6,673 nt of DNA from Phascolarctobacterium sp. (GCA_019417125.1 DXVZ01000047.1:1-6673), one strand, 5' to 3'; positions 1-6,673 are shown, counted from the stretch's first letter. A program made the numbers and translations. Notes: generated by a model not told the origin, from the letters alone.

Positions 1-1648
1 CTTCAATATGGTCCAGCACAGAGCGCAGGTTGCGTTTACCACGCAGCTTGCGGTGATAGGTAATTGCAAAACGGTGCGCCTCGTCGCGGATACGCTGAAT
101 TAAATGCAGCGACGCCGAATCTCTATCCAGTAAAATGCTGTCGTGTGCTCCTTCAGTAAAAATCTCTTCCTCGCGCTTGGCAAGGCCAATAACCGGCAGT
201 TCGTGCAGGCCAAGCCCGCGGATAACCTCCAGCGCGCTGCTCAGCTGGCCTTTGCCGCCGTCGATAACGACCAGGCTCGGCAAATCTTCGTAATCCTTAT
301 AGCGGCGGTACACAACCTCCTGCATGGATTTAAAATCGTCCGGCTTGCCTTCGGCACTGACGATTTTGTATTTTCGGTAATCCTTTTTGCTGGGCTTGCC
401 GTTGCGGAACACCACCATGGAAGCAACCGTTTCCGAACCCTGCGTATGCGAAATATCGAAGCAGTCCATCCGCTCCAGCGGGTCGGGCAGGTTCAGCGCC
501 TTTTGCAATTCTTCCGCAGCTTCTTCGTCCGTTTTTAAACTTATCTTGCCTTTGCGCAGGCGTTCTTCTAAAAGTTTGCCGGCGTTTTCGTCAGCCAGCT
601 GCAAAAGGTCGCGCTTGGTACCGCGCTGCGGGCGGATAAACTCCACTTTATGCACGGCTTTTTCCGTCAGCCAGGTTGTAAGCACGGCTGTTTCCTCGTT
701 CTCCGGCAAATCCGGCAAAATAATCTCGCGCGGTACAAACGAAGCTTCGTTGTAATACTGCTTGATAAACGCAGTTATAACCTCCTGCCTGCTGTCGCCG
801 CCGTCAGGCAGAAAGAAGTTCTCGCGCCCAATCAGCTTGCCGCTGCGCACAAAAAATATTTGCAGGCAGATGCCTGTATCATCCTTGGCGTAGCCAACAA
901 CATCCATATCGCCGCCAGTTGTAACCGCCTTCTGCGATTCATCTAAACGCTTCACCGCCGCCAGTTGGTCGCGCAGGCGCGCTGCTTCTTCAAAAGCGTA
1001 GTTTTCGGCGGCAGCCTGCATACGTTGTTTCAAATCCTTTTCCAGTTCGCCGGTGCGCCCATCCAGCACCATGCACACGCTGCGTATCATCGCTCCGTAT
1101 TCTTCCTTGCTGACGAGACCCGCGCACGGAGCAAGGCAGCGCTTAATGTGGTACTGCAAACAGGGGCGTTCCTGGTTCATTTTGCGGCAGGTACGCAGAG
1201 GAAACATCGTCCGCAAAAGCTTAACCGTAGCGTGCATCGCACCAGCATCGGCATAAGGCCCATAATATTTGCTGCCGTCGCGGATAAGCCGCCGCGTAAC
1301 GTAAATACGCGGAAAATCCTCCGCCATTGTTACCTTTAAATACGGATATGTTTTATCATCCTTCAGCATTATGTTGTAGCGCGGACGGTATTTTTTGATA
1401 AGATTGCACTCTAAAATCAGTGCTTCCACTTCGCTGTCGGTAACAATGGTTTCAATTTCCGCCACTTTGCTGACGAGCGCCTTAACTTTAACGGTATGCG
1501 ACGCCAGATTGCGGAAATAGCTGCGCACGCGGTTTTTAAGCACCACAGCTTTGCCGACGTAGATTACCTTGCCGTGCTCATCATGCATCAGGTACACGCC
1601 TGGTTTATCGGGCAGCACTGCCAGCGCTTTGGCTATGTTCTCATTCAT
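1..1648 (-). CDS. uvrC: UvrC, excinuclease ABC subunit C (first 549 residues; C-terminus outside window)
   Basis: UvrC is the dual-incision nuclease of nucleotide excision repair, cutting 3' then 5' of the lesion held by UvrB. It begins MNENIAKALAVLPDKPGVYL. The GIY-YIG domain that makes the 3' incision covers about 12-95, with GVY at 17-19, YVGKA at 30-34, Arg40, the SEVEAL glutamate (E75) and N92 in the RPRYN block. Four cysteines C154, C163, C171 and C175 fit the UvrC 4Fe-4S cluster ligands (E. coli C154, C166, C174, C178). A UVR motif (about 210-235, FEEAARLRDQL) matches the UvrB C-terminal partner. The RNase H-like domain for the 5' incision shows D398 in CFDISH, D463 in VVIDGGKGQL and H525 in RDEAHRF. 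The sequence leaves the window at DHIE, just before the expected tandem helix-hairpin-helix domain. ATG 1648 overlaps the uvrA TAA by one base; an ATG four bases on (1644) is out of frame. Confidence 0.98.
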   Translation of the reverse strand, partial: MNENIAKALAVLPDKPGVYLMHDEHGKVIYVGKAVVLKNRVRSYFRNLASHTVKVKALVSKVAEIETIVTDSEVEALILECNLIKKYRPRYNIMLKDDKTYPYLKVTMAEDFPRIYVTRRLIRDGSKYYGPYADAGAMHATVKLLRTMFPLRTCRKMNQERPCLQYHIKRCLAPCAGLVSKEEYGAMIRSVCMVLDGRTGELEKDLKQRMQAAAENYAFEEAARLRDQLAAVKRLDESQKAVTTGGDMDVVGYAKDDTGICLQIFFVRSGKLIGRENFFLPDGGDSRQEVITAFIKQYYNEASFVPREIILPDLPENEETAVLTTWLTEKAVHKVEFIRPQRGTKRDLLQLADENAGKLLEERLRKGKISLKTDEEAAEELQKALNLPDPLERMDCFDISHTQGSETVASMVVFRNGKPSKKDYRKYKIVSAEGKPDDFKSMQEVVYRRYKDYEDLPSLVVIDGGKGQLSSALEVIRGLGLHELPVIGLAKREEEIFTEGAHDSILLDRDSASLHLIQRIRDEAHRFAITYHRKLRGKRNLRSVLDHIE

Positions 1649-1650
1649 TA
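1646..1650 (-). promoter_or_regulatory. uvrA/uvrC stop-start overlap (TAATG)
   Basis: The uvrA TAA (1650-1648) and the uvrC ATG (1648-1646) share one base. The only Shine-Dalgarno-like sequence upstream is a weak GGGTGG (1662-1657) inside the last uvrA codons, 8 nt from the ATG. The arrangement is the classic one for termination-reinitiation coupling, so uvrC output probably depends on uvrA translation. This is inference from layout. Confidence 0.75.
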
Positions 1651-4491
1651 TTGGTACCACCCGTTATCTTTAGCCTGTTTTAAAACCTGTTTTACATACT
1701 GCCCGGTGTAAGATTTTTTTACTTTCGCCAGTTCTTCCGGCGTACCGCAGGCAACCAACGTACCGCCCTTATCGCCACCCTCAGGTCCGAGGTCGATTAA
1801 ATAATCGGCGGTTTTGATAACGTCAAGATTATGTTCGATAACGACAACACTGTCGCCCGCTTCCACCAGGCGCTGCAAAACATCCAGCAGTTTGTGTACA
1901 TCGGCAATGTGCAGGCCAGTTGTAGGCTCGTCCAAAATATACAGCGTTTTGCCGGTACTGCGGCGGCTTAATTCTGTAGCCAGTTTTACGCGCTGCGCTT
2001 CGCCGCCGCTCAGCGTCGTTGCCGCCTGCCCCAAATGGATATAGCCTAAGCCAACGTCCTCCAGCACTTGCAGCTTGCGCGCAATGCGCGGCAGGTTCTT
2101 AAAAAATTCGCACGCTTCCGTTACCGTCATATCCAATACTTCGGCAATGCTTTTTCCCTTATAGTGCACCTCCAGCGTGTCGCGGTTATAGCGCGCGCCG
2201 TGGCATACCTCGCATGGCACATAGACGTCCGGCAAAAAGTTCATTTCTATCTTGTTCATGCCGTCGCCGCGGCAGGCCTCGCAGCGCCCGCCCTTTACGT
2301 TAAAGCTGAAACGCCCCGGTTTGTAACCGCGCATTTTCGCTTCGTTGGTTTGGCTGAACAGCTCGCGGATAAAATCAAACACACCGGTGTAGGTCGCCGG
2401 GTTGCTGCGAGGCGTCCGCCCAATTGGGGACTGGTCAATGTTAATAATTTTGTCGATATTTTCCAGCCCACGGATTTCCTTATGTTCCGAAGGACGCAGA
2501 CGCGCACCGTGCAGCTTTGCCGCCAACGCATTATACAAAATATCATTAATCAGCGTGGATTTACCGCTGCCGCTGACTCCGGTTACCACAGTAAATACGC
2601 CCAGCGGAATTTTCACATCAATATTTTTCAAGTTATTGGCTTTAGCGCCGATAATTTCAATGTAACGGCCGTCGCACTCGCGGCGTTTTTTCGGCACTGG
2701 TATAAACTTGCGGCCGCTTAAATACTGCCCGGTAACGGAGTTTTCCACCAGCTTAATTTCTTCCGCTGTACCCTGCGCAACTACGCTGCCGCCGTGCTCG
2801 CCAGCACCTGGGCCGATATCTATAATCTGATCGGCAGCGTACATAGTTTCTTCATCGTGTTCAACTACTAAAAGCGTATTGCCTAAATCGCGCAGGTGCT
2901 GCAAAGTCGCCAAAAGTTTGCTGTTATCACGCTGGTGCAAACCTATGGAAGGTTCATCCAAAATGTACAGCACACCGACAAGTCCGCTGCCAATCTGCGT
3001 CGCCAGGCGTATGCGCTGCGCTTCACCGCCGCTTAACGTACCGGCTGCGCGGTCCAGCGTTAAATATTCCAGCCCAACGTCGTTTAAAAAGCGCAGGCGC
3101 GCCAAAATCTCTTTTAAAATCTGGCGGGCAATAAAACGCTGGCGATCCGTTAAATCAAGCGTTTCAAAAAAGTTAATCGCATCGCGCACAGTCAGCGCCG
3201 TAACTTCGCAAATGTTTTTGCCACCGACGAGTATCGACAGCACTTCCGGTTTCAGGCGCGCACCATGGCACACCGGACATGGCGTACTCGTCATAAAGCT
3301 TTCAATGTCAAGGCGCATGCGCTCGCTGAACGCTTCACGGTGACGGCGGCGCAAAAGCGGTATAATACCCTCAAACGGCGTAGTGTGTTTTTTTATCTCA
3401 CCCTGCAAATTCTCGTACATAAACGAAAATTTCTGCTCGCCGCTGCCGTACCACAAAATCTCCTGCATATCTTTAGGCAAGTCGTTCCAAACAGTATCCA
3501 GCGAATAACCGTAATGCGTCAGTACCGCCGCCAGCTGCTTCATGTGGTAAGCCTCCTGATTGGTAGAAAGCGCCGCAATAACGCCCTCGGCAAAAGTTTT
3601 GCTGCCGTCCGGAATAATCAGTGATTTATCAAGTTCCATATTCATGCCTAAACCAGTGCAGGCAGGGCACGCCCCCAGCGGATTGTTGAACGAAAACAGG
3701 CGCGGCTCAATTTCCGGCAGGCTGATGCCGCATTCGCTGCACGCAAAATTTTCGCTGTACATCTGCGTTTCGCCGCCGATAATATTGATTTCCACCAACC
3801 CGTCCGCCAATTTCAGCGCCGTTTCCACGGAATCCGTCAGTCGCTGGGTAATACCGTCGCGCACTGCAAGGCGGTCGATAACGACGGATAGCGTATGTTT
3901 TTTATTTTTTTCTAACTTAATTTCTTCATCAAGCGTGCGTACTTCACCGTCGACAAACATTCGCACATAGCCTGCTTTGCGCATATCGTCCATTATTTTA
4001 ACGTGCTCGCCCTTGCGCCCGCGGACCAGCGGCGCCATTACCATAAATTTGGTGCCCTGCGGCATTGCCAGCACGCGGTCTACAATCTGCTGCACGGTTT
4101 GCCGTTCAATCAAACGTCCGCACTTAGGGCAGTGTGGTTCGCCGATGCGCGCAAACAATAGCCTTAAATAGTCATAAATTTCCGTAACCGTACCAACAGT
4201 AGAACGTGGGTTGCGGCTGGTCGTTTTCTGGTCGATGGAAATTGCCGGGCTTAAACCTTCGATATAATCAACATCCGGCTTATCCATCTGCCCTAAAAAC
4301 TGGCGCGCGTATGCCGATAGTGACTCCACGTAGCGGCGCTGCCCTTCAGCGTAAATCGTATCAAACGCCAGCGAAGATTTGCCGCTGCCGCTTAAACCCG
4401 TAATTACCACCAGCTTGTCGCGCGGTATTTCCACGGTAATATTTTTTAAATTATGTTGTCTTGCCCCTTTTACAATAATCTGGTCTTTCAT
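1648..4491 (-). CDS. uvrA: UvrA, excinuclease ABC subunit A (complete, 947 residues)
   Basis: UvrA is the lesion-sensing ATPase of nucleotide excision repair; as a dimer it scans DNA and hands damaged sites to UvrB. The length (947) matches the family (E. coli 940). Two ABC ATPase units are visible. The first has Walker A GLSGSGKS (32-39), signature LSGGEAQ (486-492) and Walker B LYILDEP (508-514). The second has Walker A GVSGSGKS (638-645), signature LSGGEAQ (827-833) and Walker B LYILDEP (850-856). Cysteine pairs for zinc modules are present at C121/C124, C251/C254 with C275/C278, C405/C408, and the DNA-binding finger C737/C740 with C760/C763. The UvrB-binding region (about 120-250) is present. 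The start is ATG 4491 with AGAGGA just upstream; the stop TAA (1650-1648) overlaps the uvrC start. No missing residue or frame break was seen. It lies 8 bp after uvrB, so the same transcript is likely, and an early stop in uvrB could lower its expression by polarity. Confidence 0.98.
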   Translation of the reverse strand: MKDQIIVKGARQHNLKNITVEIPRDKLVVITGLSGSGKSSLAFDTIYAEGQRRYVESLSAYARQFLGQMDKPDVDYIEGLSPAISIDQKTTSRNPRSTVGTVTEIYDYLRLLFARIGEPHCPKCGRLIERQTVQQIVDRVLAMPQGTKFMVMAPLVRGRKGEHVKIMDDMRKAGYVRMFVDGEVRTLDEEIKLEKNKKHTLSVVIDRLAVRDGITQRLTDSVETALKLADGLVEINIIGGETQMYSENFACSECGISLPEIEPRLFSFNNPLGACPACTGLGMNMELDKSLIIPDGSKTFAEGVIAALSTNQEAYHMKQLAAVLTHYGYSLDTVWNDLPKDMQEILWYGSGEQKFSFMYENLQGEIKKHTTPFEGIIPLLRRRHREAFSERMRLDIESFMTSTPCPVCHGARLKPEVLSILVGGKNICEVTALTVRDAINFFETLDLTDRQRFIARQILKEILARLRFLNDVGLEYLTLDRAAGTLSGGEAQRIRLATQIGSGLVGVLYILDEPSIGLHQRDNSKLLATLQHLRDLGNTLLVVEHDEETMYAADQIIDIGPGAGEHGGSVVAQGTAEEIKLVENSVTGQYLSGRKFIPVPKKRRECDGRYIEIIGAKANNLKNIDVKIPLGVFTVVTGVSGSGKSTLINDILYNALAAKLHGARLRPSEHKEIRGLENIDKIINIDQSPIGRTPRSNPATYTGVFDFIRELFSQTNEAKMRGYKPGRFSFNVKGGRCEACRGDGMNKIEMNFLPDVYVPCEVCHGARYNRDTLEVHYKGKSIAEVLDMTVTEACEFFKNLPRIARKLQVLEDVGLGYIHLGQAATTLSGGEAQRVKLATELSRRSTGKTLYILDEPTTGLHIADVHKLLDVLQRLVEAGDSVVVIEHNLDVIKTADYLIDLGPEGGDKGGTLVACGTPEELAKVKKSYTGQYVKQVLKQAKDNGWYQ

Positions 4492-4495
4492 GTTT

Positions 4496-4501
4496 TCCTC
4501 T
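4496..4501 (-). promoter_or_regulatory. uvrA ribosome binding site (AGAGGA), overlapping the uvrB stop codon
   Basis: AGAGGA sits 4 nt before ATG 4491 and shares its first two bases with the uvrB TAG (4502-4500). Ribosomes finishing uvrB would terminate directly on this site, so translational coupling is plausible. If so, a premature stop 1.1 kb upstream would remove that coupling. Confidence 0.7.
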
Positions 4502-5579
4502 ATTTTTTACGTTTTTTCGGCACTAATTTTTCGCCCAGCAGCCCTTTGGTCACAATCAGGCGGTCACGCAGCTCGGCGGCACGTTCAAAGTCAAGCGCTT
4601 TGGCAGCCTCCGTCATTTCTTTTTCCAGCGTGCGCGCCAGTTTCTCAATTTCTTTTATGCTGCGTTTTTTCAGCGCCTTTTCGCTGTAATCATCAATGCC
4701 CGTTTCTTCGGCAACCTTCGTCAGCTTAATCAGTTGGCGCTGCTCTTTATAAACTGTTTTCGGCGTAATGCCGTGTTCTTTATTGTAAGCCGCCTGTTTT
4801 TCGCGGCGGCGCTCGGTTTCGTCAATCGCTCGCTGCATCGAATCTGTAATGCGGTCGGCGTACATAATTACACGCCCGTGCTCATTGCGGGCAGCGCGCC
4901 CGATAGTCTGAATCATCGAAGTATCGCTGCGCAAAAAACCTTCCTTATCGGCGTCCAATATCGCAATCAGCGAAACTTCCGGCAGGTCCAGCCCTTCGCG
5001 CAAAAGGTTAATGCCTACCAGCACGTCAAACTTGCCGCTGCGCAGGTCATCAATAATCGCGCCGCGCTCAATCGTGGCAATTTCTGAATGCAGGTAACGC
5101 ACACGCACACCGGCTGTTTTTAAATAATCCGTCAAATCTTCTGCCATGCGCTTAGTCAGCGTCGTTACCAGCGTGCGTTCACCAGCGGCGGTTACTTTAT
5201 TTATTTCCGTCAGCAAATCATCAATCTGTCCCTTAATCGGGCGGATTTCTATTTTCGGGTCTAACAGCCCCGTTGGGCGGATAATCTGTTCCACAACTTT
5301 ATCGGCATGCTCCAGCTCGTACTTCGCCGGTGTTGCCGATACGTAAATCGCCTGCTTAATCTGCGATTGGAACTCGTCAAAAGTCAGCGGCCGGTTATCA
5401 AACGCCGATGGCAGGCGGAAGCCATGCTCCACCAGCATTTCCTTGCGCGAGCGGTCGCCCGCGTACATAGCGCGTATCTGCGGCAGCGTAACATGTGATT
5501 CGTCCACCACCAGCAAAAAATCTTCCGGGAAGTAGTTTACCAGAGTAAACGGCGCTTCGCCAGCTTTACGCCCTGCCAA
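4500..5579 (-). CDS. uvrB: UvrB C-terminal fragment downstream of the TAA; translation doubtful
   Basis: This open frame continues uvrB after the stop and is intact to TAG 4502-4500. The bounds given are from the first possible in-frame start, TTG 5579 (Leu311 of the full frame). That codon has no recognisable Shine-Dalgarno sequence in front of it, and residues 301-310 (CSGIENYSRH) between the stop and the TTG are also conserved UvrB sequence, so it is probably not a real start. The fragment carries DESH (336-339 in full-length numbering), SATPAKYELE, TTLTKRMAEDLT, the NLLREGLDLPEVSL and DADKEGFLRS blocks, QTIGRAARN (534-542) and a UVR-type coiled motif (ALDFERAAELRDRL) near the C-terminus, then a basic tail ending KKRKK. 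It has no Walker A and no UvrA-binding domain 2, so it could not act alone. Its complete motif set argues that the interruption is recent or artefactual. Confidence 0.5.
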   Translation of the reverse strand: MAGRKAGEAPFTLVNYFPEDFLLVVDESHVTLPQIRAMYAGDRSRKEMLVEHGFRLPSAFDNRPLTFDEFQSQIKQAIYVSATPAKYELEHADKVVEQIIRPTGLLDPKIEIRPIKGQIDDLLTEINKVTAAGERTLVTTLTKRMAEDLTDYLKTAGVRVRYLHSEIATIERGAIIDDLRSGKFDVLVGINLLREGLDLPEVSLIAILDADKEGFLRSDTSMIQTIGRAARNEHGRVIMYADRITDSMQRAIDETERRREKQAAYNKEHGITPKTVYKEQRQLIKLTKVAEETGIDDYSEKALKKRSIKEIEKLARTLEKEMTEAAKALDFERAAELRDRLIVTKGLLGEKLVPKKRKK

Positions 5580-5609
5580 ATGGCGCGAATAGTTTTCGAT
5601 GCCGGAGCA

Positions 5610-5612
5610 TTA
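5610..5612 (-). other. uvrB: Premature in-frame ochre stop (TAA) in uvrB
   Basis: The minus strand reads ATG AAC GAA ATG GGC TAA TGC TCC GGC in the uvrB frame. The family block is MGYCSGIENYSRH, so TAA replaces the aromatic residue (usually Tyr) at codon 300. TAC or TAT to TAA needs one change. The distance from here to the gene's TAG is an exact multiple of three, so no indel is involved. The TAA overlaps an ATG (TAATG) in another frame, but that frame closes after 14 codons at 5566 and cannot rejoin uvrB. Confidence 0.95.
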
Positions 5613-6509
5613 GCCCATTTCGTTCATCATTTCCAAATCGTAGTTGGTGCGCTGTTCCAGGCGCTGCGCCTCCAGCAGTTTGTTATGCTCCGTTAAATAT
5701 TCCAGTCGTTCTTTTAATTCTACCTTTATATCCTCCATTGCGCGTTCCAAATTCTCGCGCGAGGTTACATAGTGCGATGCCGGAAAAATTGCCACGTGCG
5801 TACGCTGCGCCAAAATTTCGCCTGTCAGCACATCAATCTCCAAAATGCGGTCCACTTCGTCGTCAAACATTTCAATGCGCACGGCCTTTTCGTTATAGCC
5901 TGCGGGAATAACTTCGATCACATCGCCGCGCACGCGGAAAGTGCCGCGCTGAAAAGCAACGTCGTTGCGGTCGTACTGAATTTCTACCAGCTTGCATAAA
6001 ATCGCCTGCCGGTCAATAATCTGCCCAATACGCAGCGAAAGCACCATGTCGTAGTATTCCTGCGGCGCGCCCAAACCGTAAATACACGATACGCTGGCAA
6101 CAATAATAACGTCACGTCGTTCAAACAGCGCGCTGGTGGCAGAGTGCCGCAGTTTATCTATTTCATCATTAATGGAAGCGTCCTTTTCAATATAAGTATC
6201 GCTCTGCGGAATGTACGCTTCTGGCTGATAATAATCGTAGTAGCTTACAAAATACTCAACAGCGTTATCCGGGAAAAACGCTTTCAGCTCGCTGGCAAGC
6301 TGCGCCGCCAGTGTTTTATTGTGTGCAATTACCAGCGTCGGCTTACGCACGCGGTTAATTACCTGCGCGATGGTATAGGTTTTGCCAGTACCGGTTGCAC
6401 CTAAAAGAACCTGCGTGCGCAGGCCTTTTTTTACACCGTCAACCAGCTCCTCAATCGCCTGCGGCTGGTCGCCAGCCGGTTCAAACGGCGCCTTTATGTT
6501 AAAATCCAT
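5610..6509 (-). CDS. uvrB: Truncated UvrB, N-terminal fragment (299 residues), as actually encoded
   Basis: This is the part of uvrB that would be translated if the TAA is real. It begins MDFNIKAPFEPAGDQPQAI, typical of UvrB, and ends NYDLEMMNEMG just before the stop. It contains domain 1a with the Walker A loop (37-44), the beta-hairpin that inserts between DNA strands (about 91-115), and domains 1b and 2 (the UvrA-interaction region, including RGTFRVRGDVIEVIP). It lacks the Walker B Asp-Glu, the arginine finger of motif VI and the UVR domain, so by family knowledge it should not hydrolyse ATP or recruit UvrC. Whether it folds, or could titrate UvrA, cannot be told from sequence. The start is ATG 6509 with GAGG 8 nt upstream; a TTG two codons earlier (6515) would add only Met-Lys. 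Confidence 0.75.
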   Translation of the reverse strand: MDFNIKAPFEPAGDQPQAIEELVDGVKKGLRTQVLLGATGTGKTYTIAQVINRVRKPTLVIAHNKTLAAQLASELKAFFPDNAVEYFVSYYDYYQPEAYIPQSDTYIEKDASINDEIDKLRHSATSALFERRDVIIVASVSCIYGLGAPQEYYDMVLSLRIGQIIDRQAILCKLVEIQYDRNDVAFQRGTFRVRGDVIEVIPAGYNEKAVRIEMFDDEVDRILEIDVLTGEILAQRTHVAIFPASHYVTSRENLERAMEDIKVELKERLEYLTEHNKLLEAQRLEQRTNYDLEMMNEMG

Positions 6510-6517
6510 TTTCAACG

Positions 6518-6521
6518 CCTC
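6518..6521 (-). promoter_or_regulatory. uvrB ribosome binding site (GAGG)
   Basis: GAGG lies 8 nt upstream of ATG 6509 in the 18-bp gap after the xth stop. It decides the uvrB start: relative to TTG 6515 the same site would be only 2 nt away. Confidence 0.7.
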
Positions 6522-6527
6522 ACAGCA

Positions 6528-6673
6528 TTATTTTAAAATCAAACCAACGGGGCAATGGTCGCTGCCCATAACATCCGGATAGATCAGCGCATCGGCAATT
6601 TCGTCCTGCAATTTCTGTGATACCAGGAAGTAGTCTATACGCCAGCCCACGTTCTTCTCACGCGCTTTAAACA
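6528..6673 (-). CDS. xth: Exodeoxyribonuclease III / AP endonuclease (Xth/ExoA family), C-terminal 47 residues, 5' part outside window
   Basis: Only the last 47 residues and the TAA stop (6530-6528) are visible; the gene enters from the right edge with two bases of a split codon. The fragment contains NVGWRIDYFLVS followed by MGSDHCPVG, the two C-terminal blocks of the exonuclease III (EEP-fold) family. The Asp-His of SDHCPV is the catalytic pair equivalent to D258/H259 of E. coli Xth, and the Asp of WRIDYF also belongs to the active-site region. Family members are Mg-dependent cytoplasmic enzymes that cut DNA 5' to abasic sites and trim blocked 3' ends in base excision repair. The metal-binding and N-terminal catalytic residues lie outside the window, so their integrity cannot be judged. 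The stop is 18 bp before the uvrB ATG on the same strand, which suggests co-transcription with the uvr genes. The family call is secure; the choice between the names xth and exoA is a convention. Confidence 0.93.
   Translation of the reverse strand, partial: FKAREKNVGWRIDYFLVSQKLQDEIADALIYPDVMGSDHCPVGLILK

Larger units (their letters stand above)
4500..6509 (-). pseudogene. uvrB: uvrB, excinuclease ABC subunit B, interrupted by an in-frame TAA at codon 300
   Basis: UvrB is the ATP-dependent damage-verification subunit of nucleotide excision repair: UvrA2 loads it at lesions and it recruits UvrC. Read through the single TAA, the frame is 669 residues plus TAG, close to the E. coli length of 673. 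Domains in order: Walker A GATGTGKT (37-44); damage-probing beta-hairpin rich in Tyr (about 90-115, YYDYYQPEAYIPQSDTY); Walker B DESH (336-339); SAT motif (391-393); motif VI QTIGRAARN (534-542); C-terminal UVR motif (about 618-652), the UvrC contact. The start is taken as ATG 6509 because a GAGG (6521-6518) lies 8 nt upstream; the in-frame TTG at 6515 is too close to that site. Both sides of the TAA share one frame and no motif is otherwise damaged. This looks like a fresh point nonsense mutation or a base error, not an old pseudogene. The uvrB identity is certain; functional loss is inferred. Confidence 0.9.

Noticed and set aside
1..1648. uvrC lacking its helix-hairpin-helix domain
   Set aside because: The frame is still open at the left edge; the domain is expected just beyond the window, so this is not a truncation.
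2068..2721. 217-codon open frame on the plus strand
   Set aside because: It lies entirely antisense to uvrA over the second ATPase and zinc-finger region. The protein resembles no family I know, and the frame is explained by uvrA codon bias.
2879..3343. 154-codon open frame on the plus strand, and similar ones at 143-538, 387-755, 965-1339, 3265-3624, 3560-3970, 4379-4729 and 4734-5087
   Set aside because: All are antisense to conserved uvr coding sequence, with low-complexity Ser/Arg or Ala/His-rich translations typical of shadow frames.
1648..4491. Internal duplication in uvrA (repeated LSGGEAQ, SGSGKS and LYILDEP motifs)
   Set aside because: Two ABC ATPase units are normal in every UvrA; nothing unusual here.
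5566..5610. Reinitiation at the ATG overlapping the premature TAA (TAATG)
   Set aside because: That ATG is in another frame and meets a TAA after 14 codons, so it cannot restore UvrB.
5579..5612. Frameshift as the cause of the uvrB break
   Set aside because: The codons on both sides of the TAA (MNEMG and CSGIENYSRH) are in the same frame and match the UvrB family without any gap. Only the stop codon itself is abnormal.
5610..5612. Reassignment of TAA to an amino acid (alternative genetic code)
   Set aside because: TAA terminates uvrA and xth at their expected C-termini, and only one in-frame TAA occurs in the conserved coding sequence here.
6507..6515. TTG 6515 as the uvrB start (adding Met-Lys)
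   Set aside because: It is only 2 nt from the likely ribosome binding site, whereas ATG 6509 has 8 nt spacing from GAGG.

Overview
The window is one block of DNA-repair genes, all read from the minus strand (right to left). In transcription order it holds the 3' end of an exodeoxyribonuclease III / AP endonuclease gene (xth/exoA), uvrB, uvrA and uvrC, with uvrC running off the left edge. Spacing is very tight: 18 bp between xth and uvrB, 8 bp between uvrB and uvrA, and a 1-base stop/start overlap (TAATG) between uvrA and uvrC. No gap exceeds 18 bp, and I see no promoter, terminator, tRNA, repeat, CRISPR array or mobile element. The many open frames on the plus strand are shadows of these genes.

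The main observation is that uvrB is interrupted. An in-frame TAA (5612-5610 on the minus strand) stands where the UvrB family has an aromatic residue, normally Tyr, in the MGYCSGIENYSRH block. It is codon 300 of an otherwise intact 669-residue frame. The frame is the same on both sides, so this is a substitution (TAC or TAT to TAA fits) and not a frameshift. As written, the gene yields a 299-residue product with the Walker A motif and DNA-binding beta-hairpin, but without the Walker B (DESH) motif, helicase motifs IV-VI and the C-terminal UVR domain. uvrA (947 residues, complete) and the visible 549 residues of uvrC keep all the key motifs I could check. Either this strain or assembly has a very recent nonsense mutation in uvrB, or the base is a sequencing error. 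Stop-codon reassignment is unlikely, because TAA also ends uvrA and xth at their expected C-termini.

Functionally this is the bacterial nucleotide excision repair set. UvrA2 finds the lesion and loads UvrB, UvrB verifies the damage and forms the pre-incision complex, and UvrC makes the 3' and 5' incisions. The upstream xth gene adds an AP endonuclease / 3' repair enzyme from base excision repair to the same likely transcript.

The organism is a bacterium of roughly balanced GC content. The sequence style and the uvrB-uvrA-uvrC order suggest Bacillota, possibly a Negativicutes (Acidaminococcaceae-like) gut lineage. That placement is a low-confidence impression from memory, not a computed result.
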